Shown here: positions 46,058 to 55,950 of the stretch, in pieces | Layout of the letters: each line of letters starts with the position of its first letter | Position numbering within the stretch: the first letter of the stretch is position 1 | Origin: Arthrobacter sp. ATA002 | GTDB lineage: Bacteria > Actinomycetota > Actinomycetes > Actinomycetales > Micrococcaceae | Direction: 5' to 3' | Assembly (NCBI RefSeq): GCF_026898095.1 | Contig: NZ_CP114015.1 | Coordinates: 2,790,001-2,854,000, forward strand | DNA length: 64,000 nt | Notes under the pieces: model-generated | Seen by the model: only the letters and a program-made list of their open reading frames with translations | Databases searched by the model: none | What the model was told of the DNA's origin: nothing | Position numbers and translations under genes: made by a program

Positions 46058-46101
46058 AACAGCAGGAGCACGTCCCCTCGCCGGGACGTGCTCCTGCTGT
46101 T
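46058..46101. terminator. Bidirectional terminator between moaD and the M16 peptidase gene
   Basis: A perfect 19-bp stem (arms 46058-46076 and 46083-46101, starting AACAGCAGGAG) with a 6-base loop lies between two converging genes. It is followed by TTT-containing sequence on the plus strand and GTGCTGTG on the minus strand. Its strength suggests it serves both. Confidence 0.85.
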
Positions 46102-46113
46102 TGAAGCGAAAGG

Positions 46114-47509
46114 CTAGAAGCCCAGCTCTTCTTTCGAGCTGAACGGTCCCACCACAGTGATGGTGCGGGCGCCGCGGCCAGTTCGGCGGCCAGCGCCTGG
46201 ACTTCCTCTGCCGTAACGGCGCTGATCCGGGCCAGCGACTCGTCGATGTCGATGAACTCGCCGCTGACCAGCTCGGCGCGGCCCAGGCGCGACATGCGTG
46301 AACTGGAATCCTCCAGCGCCATGACCATGCCGCCGGCAATCTGCCCGCGGGCCTTTTTCAGTTCAGCTTCATCCACGCCGTCAGCCGCCAGCCGTTCCAG
46401 CTCCGAACCCATCAGGTCGATGACCTGCCGGGTCTTCGCCGGAGAACAGCCGGCGTACATCCCGAAGTAGCCGGCGTCGGCGTAGGACGCGGAGAAGGAA
46501 TAGGTGGAGTACACCAGCCCGCGCTTTTCCCGGATTTCCTGGAACAGGCGCGAGGACATGCCGCCGCCCAGGATCGTGTTCAGGACGCTCATCGCGAAGC
46601 GGCGGTCATCGGTGGCCGTCAGCGACGGGCAGCCCATGACCACGTTGGCCTGTTCCACCGGCCGGTTGATGACCTGCACTCCGGCAGTGCCGGTGATGAC
46701 GGCGGGTTCGGTGTTCCGGCGCGGAGCGGGCGTCGCATCTTCGGAAAGATCCCAGCCGGCCTTCTTCAGGGCGTCGAGCACCAGGGCGCACACGTCGTCG
46801 TGCTCCAGGCCGCCGGCCGCGGTAACGACCAGCTCGGTGGGCCGGTAGTAACGGCGGTAGTGTTCCAGCACGGCTTCGCGCGGAACGCTCTTGATGGCTT
46901 CGGGGGTGCCGCCGATCGGACGCCCCAGGGCGTGGCCGCCCAGGACGGCTTCGGCGAACTTTTCGTGGCAGAGGTCGGCGGGATCGTCGGCGTCCATGGC
47001 AATTTCTTCCAGGATGACGTCGCGTTCCTGCTCCAGTTCCTCCGGGTCCAGGACCGCGGAGGTGACCATGTCCGTAATCACGTCAATGGCCATCGGCAGG
47101 TCGGTGTCCAGCACCCGGGCGTAATAGCAGGTGCTTTCCTTCGCCGTCGCGGCATTGGATTCTCCGCCAACCTCGTCAAAGGCCAGCGCAATGTCCAGCG
47201 CGGTTCGGCGGGTGGTGCCCTTGAACAGCAGGTGCTCCAGGAAGTGGGTGGAGCCGTGCCGGCCCGCGGCTTCATCCCGCGAGCCGACACCAACCCAAAA
47301 GCCGATGGTCGCGCTCCGCTGGCCGGGCATGGCCTCGGTCAGCACACGCACCCCGCCCGGAAGGACGGAACGGTGCACAACGGCGCCTCCCGGAGTTCCC
47401 GACACAAGGGACGGGTCGCCGGGAAGGGTGGTCAGCGGAAGGCGGACAACCGTCCCGGATGCCGGAGCATGTCCGGCACCGGGACGGTTTCCTCAGCAGT
47501 ATGTGACAT
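46114..47509 (-). CDS. M16-family zinc peptidase (processing-peptidase-like), two frameshifts
   Basis: Soluble two-domain metallopeptidase of about 464 residues. The inverted zinc motif HFLEHLLFKG is present with the distal Glu region GGESNAATAKESTCYYARV. The second half has GGGMSSRLFQEIREKRGLVYS. Start: ATG 47509, directly after the pnp TAA, if one base is restored at about 47435 (SHTAEETVPVPDML then LTTLPGDPSLVSGTPGG). Without repair the first usable start is 47405. End: one base lost in the G3 run at 46167-46169; repair gives RTITVVGPFSSKEELGF and a stop at 46114-46116. pnp-M16 adjacency is standard in actinobacteria. Confidence 0.92.
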
Positions 47510-49726
47510 TTACTCTGCGGACTCTGTTTCTGCCGCTTCTTCGCCTTCAGCGACAACCGGAGAGAGGGAGAGCTTGCCGCGGTCATCGATCTTGGTGATT
47601 TCCACCTGGATCTTCTGGCCCACGGAGACAACCTCGTCGACGTTGTCCACGCGCTTGCCGCCGGCGAGCTTGCGCAGCTCGGAGATGTGCAGCAGGCCGT
47701 CCTTGCCCGGGGTCAGGGAGACGAAGGCACCGAACGTGGTGGTCTTCACGACCGTGCCGAGGTAACGCTCGCCGAGCTCGGGGACCTGCGGGTTGGCGAT
47801 CGCGTTGACCGCCGCACGGGCAGCCTCGGCGGAGGTGCCGTCGGTTGCGCCGATGAGGACCGTGCCGTCATCTTCAATGGAGATGTCAGCGCCGGTGTCC
47901 TCCTGGATCTGGTTGATCATCTTGCCCTTCGGGCCGATGACCTCGCCGATCTTGTCCACGGGGATCTTCACCGAGATGATGCGCGGCGCGTACTCGGAGA
48001 GCTCGTCCGGCGTGTCGATCGCAGCGTCCATGACACCGAGGATGTGCAGGCGTGCTTCGCGGGCCTGCTTCAGGGCTGCTGCCAGCACCGAGGCGGGGAT
48101 GCCGTCGAGCTTCGTGTCCAGCTGGATGGCCGTAACGAACTCGGAGGTGCCGGCTACCTTGAAGTCCATGTCGCCGAAGGCATCTTCGGCACCGAGGATA
48201 TCGGTCAGGGCGGCGTAGCGGGTTTCGCCGTCAACCTGGTCGGAGACCAGGCCCATGGCGATGCCTGCAACCGGAGCGCGCAGCGGAACACCGGCGTTGA
48301 GCATGGACAGCGTCGAGGCGCAGACCGAACCCATGGAGGTGGAACCGTTGGAGCTCAGGGCTTCGGAGACCTGGCGGATGGCGTACGGGAATTCCTCACG
48401 CGTCGGCAGCACCGGCATGAGCGCGCGCTCTGCCAGGGCGCCGTGGCCGATTTCGCGGCGCTTGGGCGAACCCACGCGGCCGGTTTCACCGGTGGAGTAC
48501 GGCGGGAAGTTGTAGTTGTGCATGTAGCGCTTGCGCGTCACCGGCGACAGCGAGTCGATCTGCTGTTCCATCTTCAGCATGTTCAGCGTGGTGACGCCCA
48601 GGATCTGGGTTTCGCCGCGCTCGAAAATGGCCGAACCGTGCACGCGGGGCAGAACCTCTACCTCGGCGGTGAGCTGGCGGATGTCCGTCAGGCCACGGCC
48701 GTCGATGCGGACCTGGTCCTTCAGGATGCGCTGGCGCACAACCTGCTTGGTGACGGAGCGGAACGCTGCGGAGAGTTCCTTCTCGCGGCCTTCGAACTGC
48801 CCGGCGAGAGAAGCAACAACTTCGTCCTTGAGCTCGTCGGCGGCGATGTCGCGCTCCTGCTTGTCAGCAATGGAGAAGACCTGAGCCAGCTTGTCAGCGG
48901 CTGCGGCTTCCACGGCTTCGAAGACGTCGTCCTGGTAGTCCAGGAAGATCGGGAACTCGACGGTCGGCTTGGCGGCGCGGGCTGCCAGGTCGGCCTGTGC
49001 CTCGCACAGGGCCTTGATGAACGGCTTCGAGGCTTCGAGGCCTTCAGCAACAACCTCTTCGGTCGGGGCGGTGGCGCCCTCTTCCTTGATGAGGTTCCAG
49101 GCGGCGTCGGTGGCTTCAGCTTCCACCATCATGACGGCGACGTCGTCACCGGCGATGCGGCCGGCAACCACCATGGAGAAGACTGCGCGCTCCAGTTCGG
49201 AGTGCTTCGGGAAGGCAACCCACTGGTTATCGATCAGGGCAACGCGGACGCCGCCGATCGGACCGGAGAACGGCAGGCCGCTCAGCTGGGTGGACATGGA
49301 GGACGCGTTGATCGCAACGACGTCATACAGCACGTCGGGGTTGATCGCCAGGACGGTGACCACGATCTGGACCTCGTTGCGCAGGCCCTTAACGAAGGCG
49401 GGGCGCAGCGGGCGGTCCATCAGGCGGCAGGCCAGGATGGCTTCGGTGGACGGGCGGCCTTCACGGCGGAAGAACGAGCCCGGGATGCGTCCGGCGGCGT
49501 ACATGCGCTCTTCGACGTCCACGGTCAGCGGGAAGAAGTCGAAGCCCTCACGCGGGGACTTGCCGGCGGACGTCGCCGACAGCAGGACGGTGTCATCGTC
49601 GATGTAAACAGTGGCTGCGCCTGCAGCCTGCTGGGCCAGACGGCCGGTTTCAAAGCGGATGACGCGCTGGCCGTATTTGCCGTTGTCAATGACTGCTTCT
49701 GCGAACTGAATTTCGGGACCCTCCAT
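47510..49726 (-). CDS. pnp: Polyribonucleotide nucleotidyltransferase (PNPase)
   Basis: Phosphorolytic 3'-5' exoribonuclease. Two RNase PH-like halves are present (first about 10-230, second about 330-560 with [19 protein letters not shown]). The alpha-helical linker lies between them. The KH domain is near 595-655 ([31 protein letters not shown]) and the S1 domain at about 660-730 ([29 protein letters not shown]). An acidic tail ends the protein. All 738 residues are in one frame. A 345-base gap to rpsO may hold an autoregulatory leader. Confidence 0.98.
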   Translation of the reverse strand: MEGPEIQFAEAVIDNGKYGQRVIRFETGRLAQQAAGAATVYIDDDTVLLSATSAGKSPREGFDFFPLTVDVEERMYAAGRIPGSFFRREGRPSTEAILACRLMDRPLRPAFVKGLRNEVQIVVTVLAINPDVLYDVVAINASSMSTQLSGLPFSGPIGGVRVALIDNQWVAFPKHSELERAVFSMVVAGRIAGDDVAVMMVEAEATDAAWNLIKEEGATAPTEEVVAEGLEASKPFIKALCEAQADLAARAAKPTVEFPIFLDYQDDVFEAVEAAAADKLAQVFSIADKQERDIAADELKDEVVASLAGQFEGREKELSAAFRSVTKQVVRQRILKDQVRIDGRGLTDIRQLTAEVEVLPRVHGSAIFERGETQILGVTTLNMLKMEQQIDSLSPVTRKRYMHNYNFPPYSTGETGRVGSPKRREIGHGALAERALMPVLPTREEFPYAIRQVSEALSSNGSTSMGSVCASTLSMLNAGVPLRAPVAGIAMGLVSDQVDGETRYAALTDILGAEDAFGDMDFKVAGTSEFVTAIQLDTKLDGIPASVLAAALKQAREARLHILGVMDAAIDTPDELSEYAPRIISVKIPVDKIGEVIGPKGKMINQIQEDTGADISIEDDGTVLIGATDGTSAEAARAAVNAIANPQVPELGERYLGTVVKTTTFGAFVSLTPGKDGLLHISELRKLAGGKRVDNVDEVVSVGQKIQVEITKIDDRGKLSLSPVVAEGEEAAETESAE

Positions 49727-50023
49727 AGAGAGTCACCTCCGTTTCTTCGTTGGCGGAGGCATCCAGCATCGTCCCAATAAACGCGTACACCGCTGTGGAG
49801 CGGTTCGGTTCAACACCCGGTCTTCGATCGAGGTCCACGGGCGGAAACTCCCGGAGACCACTACCGAGGACCGCGAATGCTGCGATGCTGGCTGACTCCT
49901 GTTGATGTGTGCTGGTACTGCCGGTGCTGCTGGGTTACTGCATTGGTGCCGTTACTGCGGTAATGCTTGGATCATTCGAGGGCGGGTGCGCTTCCGGTCT
50001 GCGCCGGTGTCCATGCCTGCCTG
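49727..50023 (-). promoter_or_regulatory. pnp upstream region with a long-range inverted repeat
   Basis: This stretch between rpsO and pnp has no supportable ORF. Two 9-base perfect complementary arms, CCAGCATCG at 49763-49771 and CGATGCTGG at 49883-49891, could close a stem around a roughly 110-base domain with inner hairpins. It ends about 35 bases before the pnp start. PNPase of enterobacteria represses its own mRNA through a leader stem, so similar control is possible, but nothing here proves it. Confidence 0.4.
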
Positions 50024-50062
50024 AAAAAGGGCGGCTCCCGCGAAGAACGCAGGGGCCGCCCT
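50024..50062 (-). terminator. Intrinsic terminator of rpsO
   Basis: On the minus strand AGGGCGGCCCC pairs with GGGAGCCGCCCT across a 12-base loop and is followed by TTTTTC, 10 bases after the rpsO stop. Confidence 0.85.
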
Positions 50063-50071
50063 CTCCAAAGA

Positions 50072-50341
50072 CTACTTGCGCAGGCCGAGGCGCTCGATGA
50101 GCGCACGGTAGCGGGTGATGTCCGTATCTTTCAGGTACGAAAGCATACGACGACGGCGACCAACCATGGCCATCAGGCCGCGGCGGGTGTGGTGGTCGTG
50201 CTTGTGCGTCTTCAGGTGTTCAGTCAGGTCAAGGATGCGGCGCGACAGCACAGCAACCTGAACCTCGGGCGAACCGGTGTCGCCTTCGGCCCGGGCGTAT
50301 TCCTTGATGATGTCCTGCTTGACTACGGGATCAAGTGCCAA
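50072..50341 (-). CDS. rpsO: 30S ribosomal protein S15
   Basis: Primary 16S rRNA-binding protein of the platform, 89 residues, the normal length. [35 protein letters not shown] is followed by [24 protein letters not shown] and a final RLGLRK. The start is TTG 50341: GGAGAG lies 5 bases upstream and family members begin exactly there. The open frame to 50434 is not S15-like. rpsO next to pnp is nearly universal. Confidence 0.97.
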   Translation of the reverse strand: MALDPVVKQDIIKEYARAEGDTGSPEVQVAVLSRRILDLTEHLKTHKHDHHTRRGLMAMVGRRRRMLSYLKDTDITRYRALIERLGLRK

Positions 50342-50477
50342 TGTAACTCTCCTAGAGTTGTGCCGTGAGGCCCGAGTCAGCACTGCGCTGCCGGGGATCT
50401 TGGCGCCGTCCAGGGAAAATCCTGAAGGACACAAAGAAATTCAGCCGCCACGGACCGCAGCCGAATTTGATTCCAGT

Positions 50478-51466
50478 TTACCTGTCCCCGTTGCTATCTG
50501 TCGAAAGCACGTCCCTGCTGCGTGCCACGTCAAGGCGCATCTGCTCAATCAGGGCTTCGGGGCCGGTGTAGGCCACCATGCCGCGCAGCCGCTCCACGAA
50601 CTCCACCACCACGTGCTGCCCGTAGAGATCGAAGTCGCTGACCAGTTCGTGCGGGCGGTCGATGACGTGCGCCTCCACCTGGCGGCGAACGCCGTCGAAC
50701 GTCGGATTCGACCCCACCGAGACGGCCGCGGGCCAGCGGGTCCCCGCTTCGTCAACGAGCCAGCCGGCGTAGATTCCGTCGGCCGGAATCAGCCCGCTCG
50801 CCTCCGGCGCCAGGTTGGCGGTGGGAAATCCCAGCTCGCGTCCGCGGGCGGCGCCGTGCACCACTTCGCCGCGCATGCGGTGGGTACGTCCCAGCAGGCG
50901 GGCGGCGGTGCGCACGTCGCCGCTGCGCAGTGCCTCCCGGATCCAGGTCGAGGAGCAGCGCCGCCCCCGGATTCGGCCGGTCCGTCCGGCAGGGCACCGA
51001 AGTCCTCCACCGCCAGCACCTCGAAGCCCAGTTTCTCGCCAAGCCCGCGCATGGTCTCCAGGTCACCGGCGTTGCCGCGGCCAAAGCGCACGTCGTGGCC
51101 GATGACGACGGCGCACACCCGCAGCCCCTCCACGAAGACCCGGCGGACAAACTCCTCAGCGGTCAGGGACGCCAGCTGGAGGTCGTAGTGCATCATCAGC
51201 AGACCGTCCAGGCCGGTGGCCGCCAGGGCTTCGCGGCGGTCGAGCGGTCCCATGATCTGCTCGGGGGCCGCCTCGGGGCGGTGCACCTGGGCCGGATGCG
51301 GATCGAAGGAGATGGCCACCGCAGCGGCGTCCTTTTCCCGGGCCACCTTTACCAGGCGGTCCAGCACATGCTGGTGCCCCAGGTGGACGCCGTCGAAATT
51401 GCCGATCGTGACTACTGTCGGACCAATGCCGGCAGGAACCTCCGCCAGGTCATTCCAGTAGTACAC
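50478..51466 (-). CDS. ribF: Bifunctional riboflavin kinase/FAD synthetase, frameshifted between domains
   Basis: Makes FMN and FAD. N-terminal nucleotidyltransferase domain: VVTIGNFDGVHLGHQHVLDRL, ISFDPHPAQVHRPE and VVIGHDVRFGRGNAGD. C-terminal kinase domain: GRTHRMRGEVVHGAARGRELGFPTANLAPE, DGIYAGWL, VSVGSNPTF and YGQHVVVEFVERLR. One base is lost at about 50960, after AESGGG. Repair reads RCSSTWIREALRSGDV and joins both halves into about 328 residues. It lies between rpsO (136 bases) and the DUF4345 membrane gene, the usual truB-ribF-rpsO order with insertions. Confidence 0.95.
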
Positions 51467-51582
51467 AAAGGCTCCTTAGGGCAGGCGGGTCGGCTGCGGC
51501 GGTGCCGCGGCTGGTGGGCCGGAACAGCGCGGAGCTGAAACCGGACCTAACCATTATTGCCGAAAATACTGCCGGAAATGAC

Positions 51583-52314
51583 TCAGCCCTGTGTTCCGCC
51601 CGCAGCGGCACCGTCGCTGCGGCCTGCGGATCCCTCGCTGAATTCGCGCTTCAGCTCGCTGGTCTTGGCAATGAAGCGGTGCCACACCAGCAGGGCGGGA
51701 GGGAAGGCCAGCTCCACGATCATCAGGATAATCATCGTGTAGTGCGGCGTTCCGCTGAAGGCCCAGGACAACACGCGGCCGATGCCGCCCAGGAAGACCA
51801 TGAGGCACACCAACCACAGCATGTTGGCCCACTGGAACTTCACCGCAATGGCGATGAAGGCCGCCCCTACGCCCACCATCATGGCCGAGAAGAACCGGAA
51901 CTGGGACTCGAGGGACGGATTGACTTCGCCGCCGCCGGTATCCGAAACTCCGGCGGTGCCGGTGACGAGGTAATAGACGCCGACGGCGGCGATGAGGATA
52001 CCCACGGCGATGACGACGGCGCGGAAAACTCCCCAGTCGTCGCTGCTTTTGTAGGGCTTTGCCCTGGACTTGTCCGGCTGCTTCCCGCCCTGCCCGCCAT
52101 CCGTCCCGGATCCTTTGCCGGTCCGTGGAATGTGCAGCTTCTCGGTCGGACGGACTCCCTGGCCGGTCGAGGGAACGGCCGGTTTGCGGCCGGATGTCCC
52201 CGCCGATGCGCTGGAGGGCTGGGCTGCCGGCGGCTGGGCGGGCTGCCCTGCCGGCGGCTGTGCTGGCTCGGTTCCGCCGCGGCGGTCACTGGGTGTTGCT
52301 GCCGGGTTGCTCAT
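51583..52314 (-). CDS. DUF4345-type membrane protein with disordered N-terminus
   Basis: The product has 243 residues. The first 95 are Pro/Gln/Gly/Ser-rich and polar (QPPAGQPAQPPAAQPSS). Four hydrophobic helices follow at about 98-220: FRAVVIAVGILIAAVGVYYLV, FFSAMMVGVGAAFIAIAVK, MLWLVCLMVFLGGIGRVLS and YTMIILMIVELAFPPALLV. The spacing and the Arg-containing GGIGRVLS loop fit the DUF4345 family of four-helix proteins. The start is ATG 52314 with AGGGGGA upstream. It is the last gene of a trio of membrane proteins between truB and ribF. The role is unknown. Confidence 0.75.
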   Translation of the reverse strand: MSNPAATPSDRRGGTEPAQPPAGQPAQPPAAQPSSASAGTSGRKPAVPSTGQGVRPTEKLHIPRTGKGSGTDGGQGGKQPDKSRAKPYKSSDDWGVFRAVVIAVGILIAAVGVYYLVTGTAGVSDTGGGEVNPSLESQFRFFSAMMVGVGAAFIAIAVKFQWANMLWLVCLMVFLGGIGRVLSWAFSGTPHYTMIILMIVELAFPPALLVWHRFIAKTSELKREFSEGSAGRSDGAAAGGTQG

Positions 52315-52440
52315 TGTTCCCCCTGAAGGAGTGGAAAACCTGCCGATGTGATGCATTCTCCTGCCATCGTCTCACGCAGCACAACGCCGGCGTGCGCATC
52401 GGCGGCGGCGGTTTGAACCGCCGGCGCCCGGGACGGTGCT

Positions 52441-52899
52441 TCAGTTGCGCCGGGCGCCGCTCCGGTGGCGGTACAGCCACCAGAGGCCCAGGATGGGCAG
52501 CAGCAGCGGCACATAGCCGTAGCCGGCCCCAAAACCGGACCACACCGTGTCGTCGGGAAGGGCACCGGGGTTGACCAGCCCAAAGAGGCCGACGGCCAGC
52601 ACACCCAGCATTTCAATGCTCACCGCAGTGAGCGAAACCTTGTATGCCCCCCGCCCGGGCCGGGCCAGCCCCACGGTCGCCACGATATAGACGACGGCGG
52701 CAAACGCCGAGAGCAGGTACGCCACCGGAGCCTCTTCAAATTTCGTGGCGATTTGAAACACTGCGCGCGCGGTCGAGGACAGCGCAAACACCGCGTAGAC
52801 CGCCACCAGCAGCCTGCCGGGTCCGGCATTGCGGCCGGCGGGTTCGGATGCAGCCGGTTCGCTGGAGGAACTGCTGCGCTCCGGGTTGTTCATTTTCAT
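52441..52899 (-). CDS. Four-helix membrane protein of unknown family
   Basis: The product has 152 residues. A Ser/Glu/Pro-rich N-terminus (about 30) precedes four predicted helices: LLVAVYAVFALSSTARAVF, VAYLLSAFAAVVYIVATVGLA, SLTAVSIEMLGVLAVGLFGLV and YVPLLLPILGLWWLYR. The end is basic. ATG 52899 overlaps the stop of the upstream gene by 4 bases (ATGA). It is therefore translated together with it. The open frame to 53070 is a shadow of that gene. I do not recognise the family. Confidence 0.7.
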   Translation of the reverse strand: MKMNNPERSSSSSEPAASEPAGRNAGPGRLLVAVYAVFALSSTARAVFQIATKFEEAPVAYLLSAFAAVVYIVATVGLARPGRGAYKVSLTAVSIEMLGVLAVGLFGLVNPGALPDDTVWSGFGAGYGYVPLLLPILGLWWLYRHRSGARRN

Positions 52900-53270
52900 G
52901 CGAGGGGTACTCCGTCCCAGATTTGTTCCATCCGGAACAACATGACAAACACCGTGATGCCGACGGCACCAAGGACAAAATTGCTCCAGCGGCTGCGGTC
53001 CATCAGCGACCACCAAATGGCGCCGACCGGGATCAACATGGCGGTGAAGAGGTAGCCCCAGAACTCCCACGCCTCGCCGGCGATCCCTTCCCCGCCGACC
53101 TGGCGGATGACGCCGAACACGCCGTAGACCACAAGGAACAACTCGACGGCGGCAACGGAGAGGATGGTGAGGTCGTTCGGCCCGTGCTCAAGGATGGCCG
53201 CCCCGAAGCAAAGCACGACGGACACCAGGCACACCATGGCGCCCGCGATGAACATCGGATCGACTACCAC
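52896..53270 (-). CDS. Small four-helix membrane protein of unknown family
   Basis: The product has 124 residues. Four predicted helices: AGAMVCLVSVVLCFGAAIL, LTILSVAAVELFLVVYGVFGV, FWGYLFTAMLIPVGAIWWSLM and FVLGAVGITVFVMLFRM. The GTG start at 53270 directly follows the truB TAG, and the end overlaps the next membrane gene. Helix content and WW/R positions resemble the neighbouring gene only loosely, so common origin is not claimed. It may form a complex with its neighbour, judged from coupling alone. Confidence 0.7.
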   Translation of the reverse strand: MVVDPMFIAGAMVCLVSVVLCFGAAILEHGPNDLTILSVAAVELFLVVYGVFGVIRQVGGEGIAGEAWEFWGYLFTAMLIPVGAIWWSLMDRSRWSNFVLGAVGITVFVMLFRMEQIWDGVPLA

Positions 53271-54215
53271 CTATGCCCCGTTTCCCGGTGCGAAGACCAG
53301 CAGTGCCTTGGCATAGGCGGCCGGGAACTCCGCGCCGGCGGGGCCGCGGTTTTCGAGCAGGGCCACCAGCGTTCCGCCGGGGGCGAAGGCAGCCACCGGT
53401 GCGCCGGAGTCGGCTTCCGGCACATCCGTGGCCGACGGCGGCACCCGGCGGCCGTGGGAGAGGTCCGCTGCTTCCGCGGCAGTGAGCTCACGGACCGGGA
53501 AGAGGGCCCGGGCGGCGTCGTCGAGGTCCAGGACCGAGAGGTTTTCGGCCAGCTGCTCCAGGGTTGCGGCCTGTCCGATGCCGTACGGGCCCACGCAGGT
53601 GCGCCGCAGTGCGGTCAGGTGCCCGCCCACCCCGAGGGCTGCGCCCAGGTCGCGGGCGAGGGCACGGATGTAGGTCCCGGAGGAGCATTCAACCGTCACG
53701 TCGACGTCGCGCAGCTTACCGCCGTTTTCCCGGCGGATGGCGTGGACCTCGAAGCGGGACACCGTGACGGGACGGGCGGGAAGGTTGACCTCTCCCCCGG
53801 CCCGAACACGGGCATAGGAGCGCTCGCCGTTGACCTTGATCGCACTGACGCTGCTGGGGACCTGGGAGATGTTCCCGGTCAGCTCGGCGACCGCGGCCAT
53901 GATTTCCTCATCCGTGACGGCGGCGGCGATGGTCTCGGCGGTAATCTCGCCTTCGGCGTCGTCGGTAACGGTGGACTGGCCGAGCCGGATCGTGGCTTCG
54001 TAGGTCTTGGAAGTACCCACAATGTAGGTCAGGAGCCGGGTTGCCTTGTTGATGCCGACCACCAGCACTCCCGTAGCCATGGGGTCCAGCGTCCCCGCAT
54101 GTCCCACTTTCCTGGTTCCCGCTAGTTTCCGCAGGCGGCCAACCACATCGTGGCTGGTCCATCCCTGCGGCTTGTCAACAATAATCAGCCCTGAACGGAC
54201 CTGCCCGGAATTCAC
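53271..54215 (-). CDS. truB: tRNA pseudouridine(55) synthase TruB
   Basis: Makes psi-55 in the T-loop of tRNAs. LIIVDKPQGWTSHDVVGRLRK is followed by VGHAGTLDPMATGVLVV with the catalytic Asp near residue 44. SAIKVNGERSYARVRAG and SSGTYIRALARDLG follow, and a C-terminal PUA-like domain begins at about 225. The 314-residue length is normal. The start is ATG 54215 (MNSGQVRSGLIIVDKP). In relatives rbfA directly precedes it; here a plus-strand pair of genes lies between. Confidence 0.97.
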   Translation of the reverse strand: MNSGQVRSGLIIVDKPQGWTSHDVVGRLRKLAGTRKVGHAGTLDPMATGVLVVGINKATRLLTYIVGTSKTYEATIRLGQSTVTDDAEGEITAETIAAAVTDEEIMAAVAELTGNISQVPSSVSAIKVNGERSYARVRAGGEVNLPARPVTVSRFEVHAIRRENGGKLRDVDVTVECSSGTYIRALARDLGAALGVGGHLTALRRTCVGPYGIGQAATLEQLAENLSVLDLDDAARALFPVRELTAAEAADLSHGRRVPPSATDVPEADSGAPVAAFAPGGTLVALLENRGPAGAEFPAAYAKALLVFAPGNGA

Positions 54216-54352
54216 GCCTTCCAGTATATGCGTCGGCGGGCCGCCGTTCCTGCCGCCGGCTGCCGGTTGCGCCGCCGGGCTGTTACGCCAGCTCTGCTAC
54301 ACCGGGCCGGCGGCGTTCGCTGCTCCTGCCGGGACAGGGATAGCATGCGGGT

Positions 54353-55532
54353 ATGCCTGAGCTCTCGCCCCACGTCCGGAACGCTGCTGCCAACCAGATC
54401 CGCGAAATTACCCAGGCGGCATGGGCGCAGCCGGACTCAATCGTACTCAGCATCGGTGAACCGGGTTTTCCCACCCCGCCGCACATCCTGGAGGCGGCGC
54501 AGGCCACCCTGGAGCGCGACGAGACCGGTTACACGCCCAACGCGGGCATCACCCCGCTGCGTGCCGCCTTCGCCGAGCGCGTGGGCCGGCACCACGGCAT
54601 CAACGTGTCCCCCGGCCGCGCCTTCGTGACCGCCGGTGCCCAGCAGGGCCTGCACCTGGCGATGAGTATGCTCCTGGATGCCGGGGACGAAATCCTGATT
54701 CCGAACCCGGGCTACCCGACCTTCGCGATGACCGCCCGTCTCCTCCACGCCGAGCCGGTGGAGTACCCGTTGTACCCCGAGCATGATTTCCAGCCCCGCA
54801 TCGCCGACATTGAAGCTCTGATTACCGACCGGACCCGGGTCCTGCTCCTGAATTCGCCCTCCAACCCCCTGGGCGCGGTCTTCAGTGCCGGTCTGGTGCG
54901 GGAACTGGTGGAGCTGGCGCGCCGACGGGACCTGTGGATCATTTCCGATGAATGCTATGAAGCCTTCACCTATGACGTCCCGCATGTGAGTCCGCTGGCC
55001 TACGACGGTGATTCCGGGGCGGGGTCCGGAGCCGGCGCCCGGGCGGACGGCGGCGAACGGGTGATTGTCTCGGTCACGCTCTCCAAGACCTACGGCCTGA
55101 CCGGGCTGCGGATCGGCGCCCTGATCACGCCGTCGGGCCTGGAGACGCAGATGAGCACCGTCATGGAGTCGATTGTCTCCTGCGTGGCATCGCCGTCGCA
55201 GTACGCGGCATTGGCTGCGCTGACCGGGCCGCAGGACTATGTCAGCGCAGCGGCAGCCCATTATCGCGCGAACCGCGACGCGGCGTCGGCTGTGCTGGAC
55301 GCCAAGGAATCCCCTATCTCAAGGCACAGGGGCTTTTTATCTCTGGGCCGACCTGTCCCACGCTTCGCAGGGCAACGTGCGGGCCTGGGCGCAGCGATTC
55401 CTTGCGGACCAGGGCGTGGCAGTTGCACCGGGCACGGCCTTTGGCTCGATCGGCGAGGGCTGGATCCGCATCGCCCTGTGCGGCGGCCGCGATGAGCTGG
55501 TCACCGGGCTGGGGCGCCTGCCGGCCCGGTGA
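54353..55532 (+). CDS. PLP-dependent class I/II aminotransferase, two frameshifts
   Basis: Fold-type I aminotransferase of the aspartate/tyrosine group, about 392 residues after repair. Motifs: SIGEPGFPTPPHILEAA, GYTPNAGITPLRAAFAERVG, LNSPSNPLGAVF, WIISDECYEAFTYD, and the PLP lysine in VSVTLSKTYGLTGLRIG. One G is missing at 55306-55307 and another in the G4 run at 55329-55332. Repair reads GIPYLKAQGAFYLWADL and the end has GTAFGSIGEGWIRIALCGG. Conversion of a specific amino acid cannot be deduced. It is a plus-strand gene inserted between rbfA and truB, divergent from truB. Confidence 0.9.
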
Positions 55533-55950
55533 TAGTCGCCGTCCGGGGCGCCGTTGTCGACGTCGTGCCCCTCCCGACCGCCGAGTGTCGACGTCGTGCC
55601 TCCCCCTTCGCCGAGTGTCGACGTCGTGCCTTTCCCACCGCCGAGTGTCGGGACGATGCCGTTTCCCGCGCCCCGAAACGGCATCAACGCGTCACTCGGC
55701 GGACATATCCGCATTAGCCCGACACTCGAAGACGTGCGGGCCGGAAGCGGAAGCCGAAACGGTGTTCAAGCGTTGTTACGGACTGGATACTCGTCTCTGA
55801 TTTGCTTTATCGAATCAGGGCAATCCGGTGTTTACGGAGGTTTTGGCTGCATTTAGGCTGTGACTGCCTCGGCCGGGGGCGTGGCTGGGAACCGCGGAGG
55901 CCTCGAGGAAGTCTCGCATTGCACCCGACCAATGCTGAGGAGAATGCACC
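55533..55950. other. Repeat-rich spacer between the aminotransferase and the ScyD-like gene
   Basis: The 418-base gap has no supportable gene. Its left half is the repeat and palindrome cluster at 55556-55728. The right half (55730-55950) is unique sequence that must hold the promoter of the secreted-protein gene. A GGAGAATGCACC ribosome-binding region is directly before its GTG/ATG. Confidence 0.7.
55556..55728. repeat. Three direct repeats followed by nested palindromes
   Basis: Units of 30-31 bases begin at 55556, 55587 and 55617. Each starts GTCGACGTCGTGCC and ends CCGCCGAGT or TCGCCGAGT. Next comes an 11-bp perfect hairpin (GATGCCGTTTC 55655-55665 / GAAACGGCATC 55675-55685). It is nested inside a second inverted repeat, CGAGTGTCGGG (55642-55652) with CCCGACACTCG (55718-55728). 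The CGAGTGTCG word thus occurs in both orientations. It looks like a miniature intergenic element plus expansion. Confidence 0.8.

Noticed and set aside
47687..49780. Long plus-strand frame opposite pnp
   Set aside because: It is the exact shadow of an intact conserved gene and has shadow-type composition with no domains.
49801..49830. tRNA-like T-loop (GGTTCAAC) in the pnp spacer
   Set aside because: No acceptor stem, anticodon arm or D arm could be placed around it.
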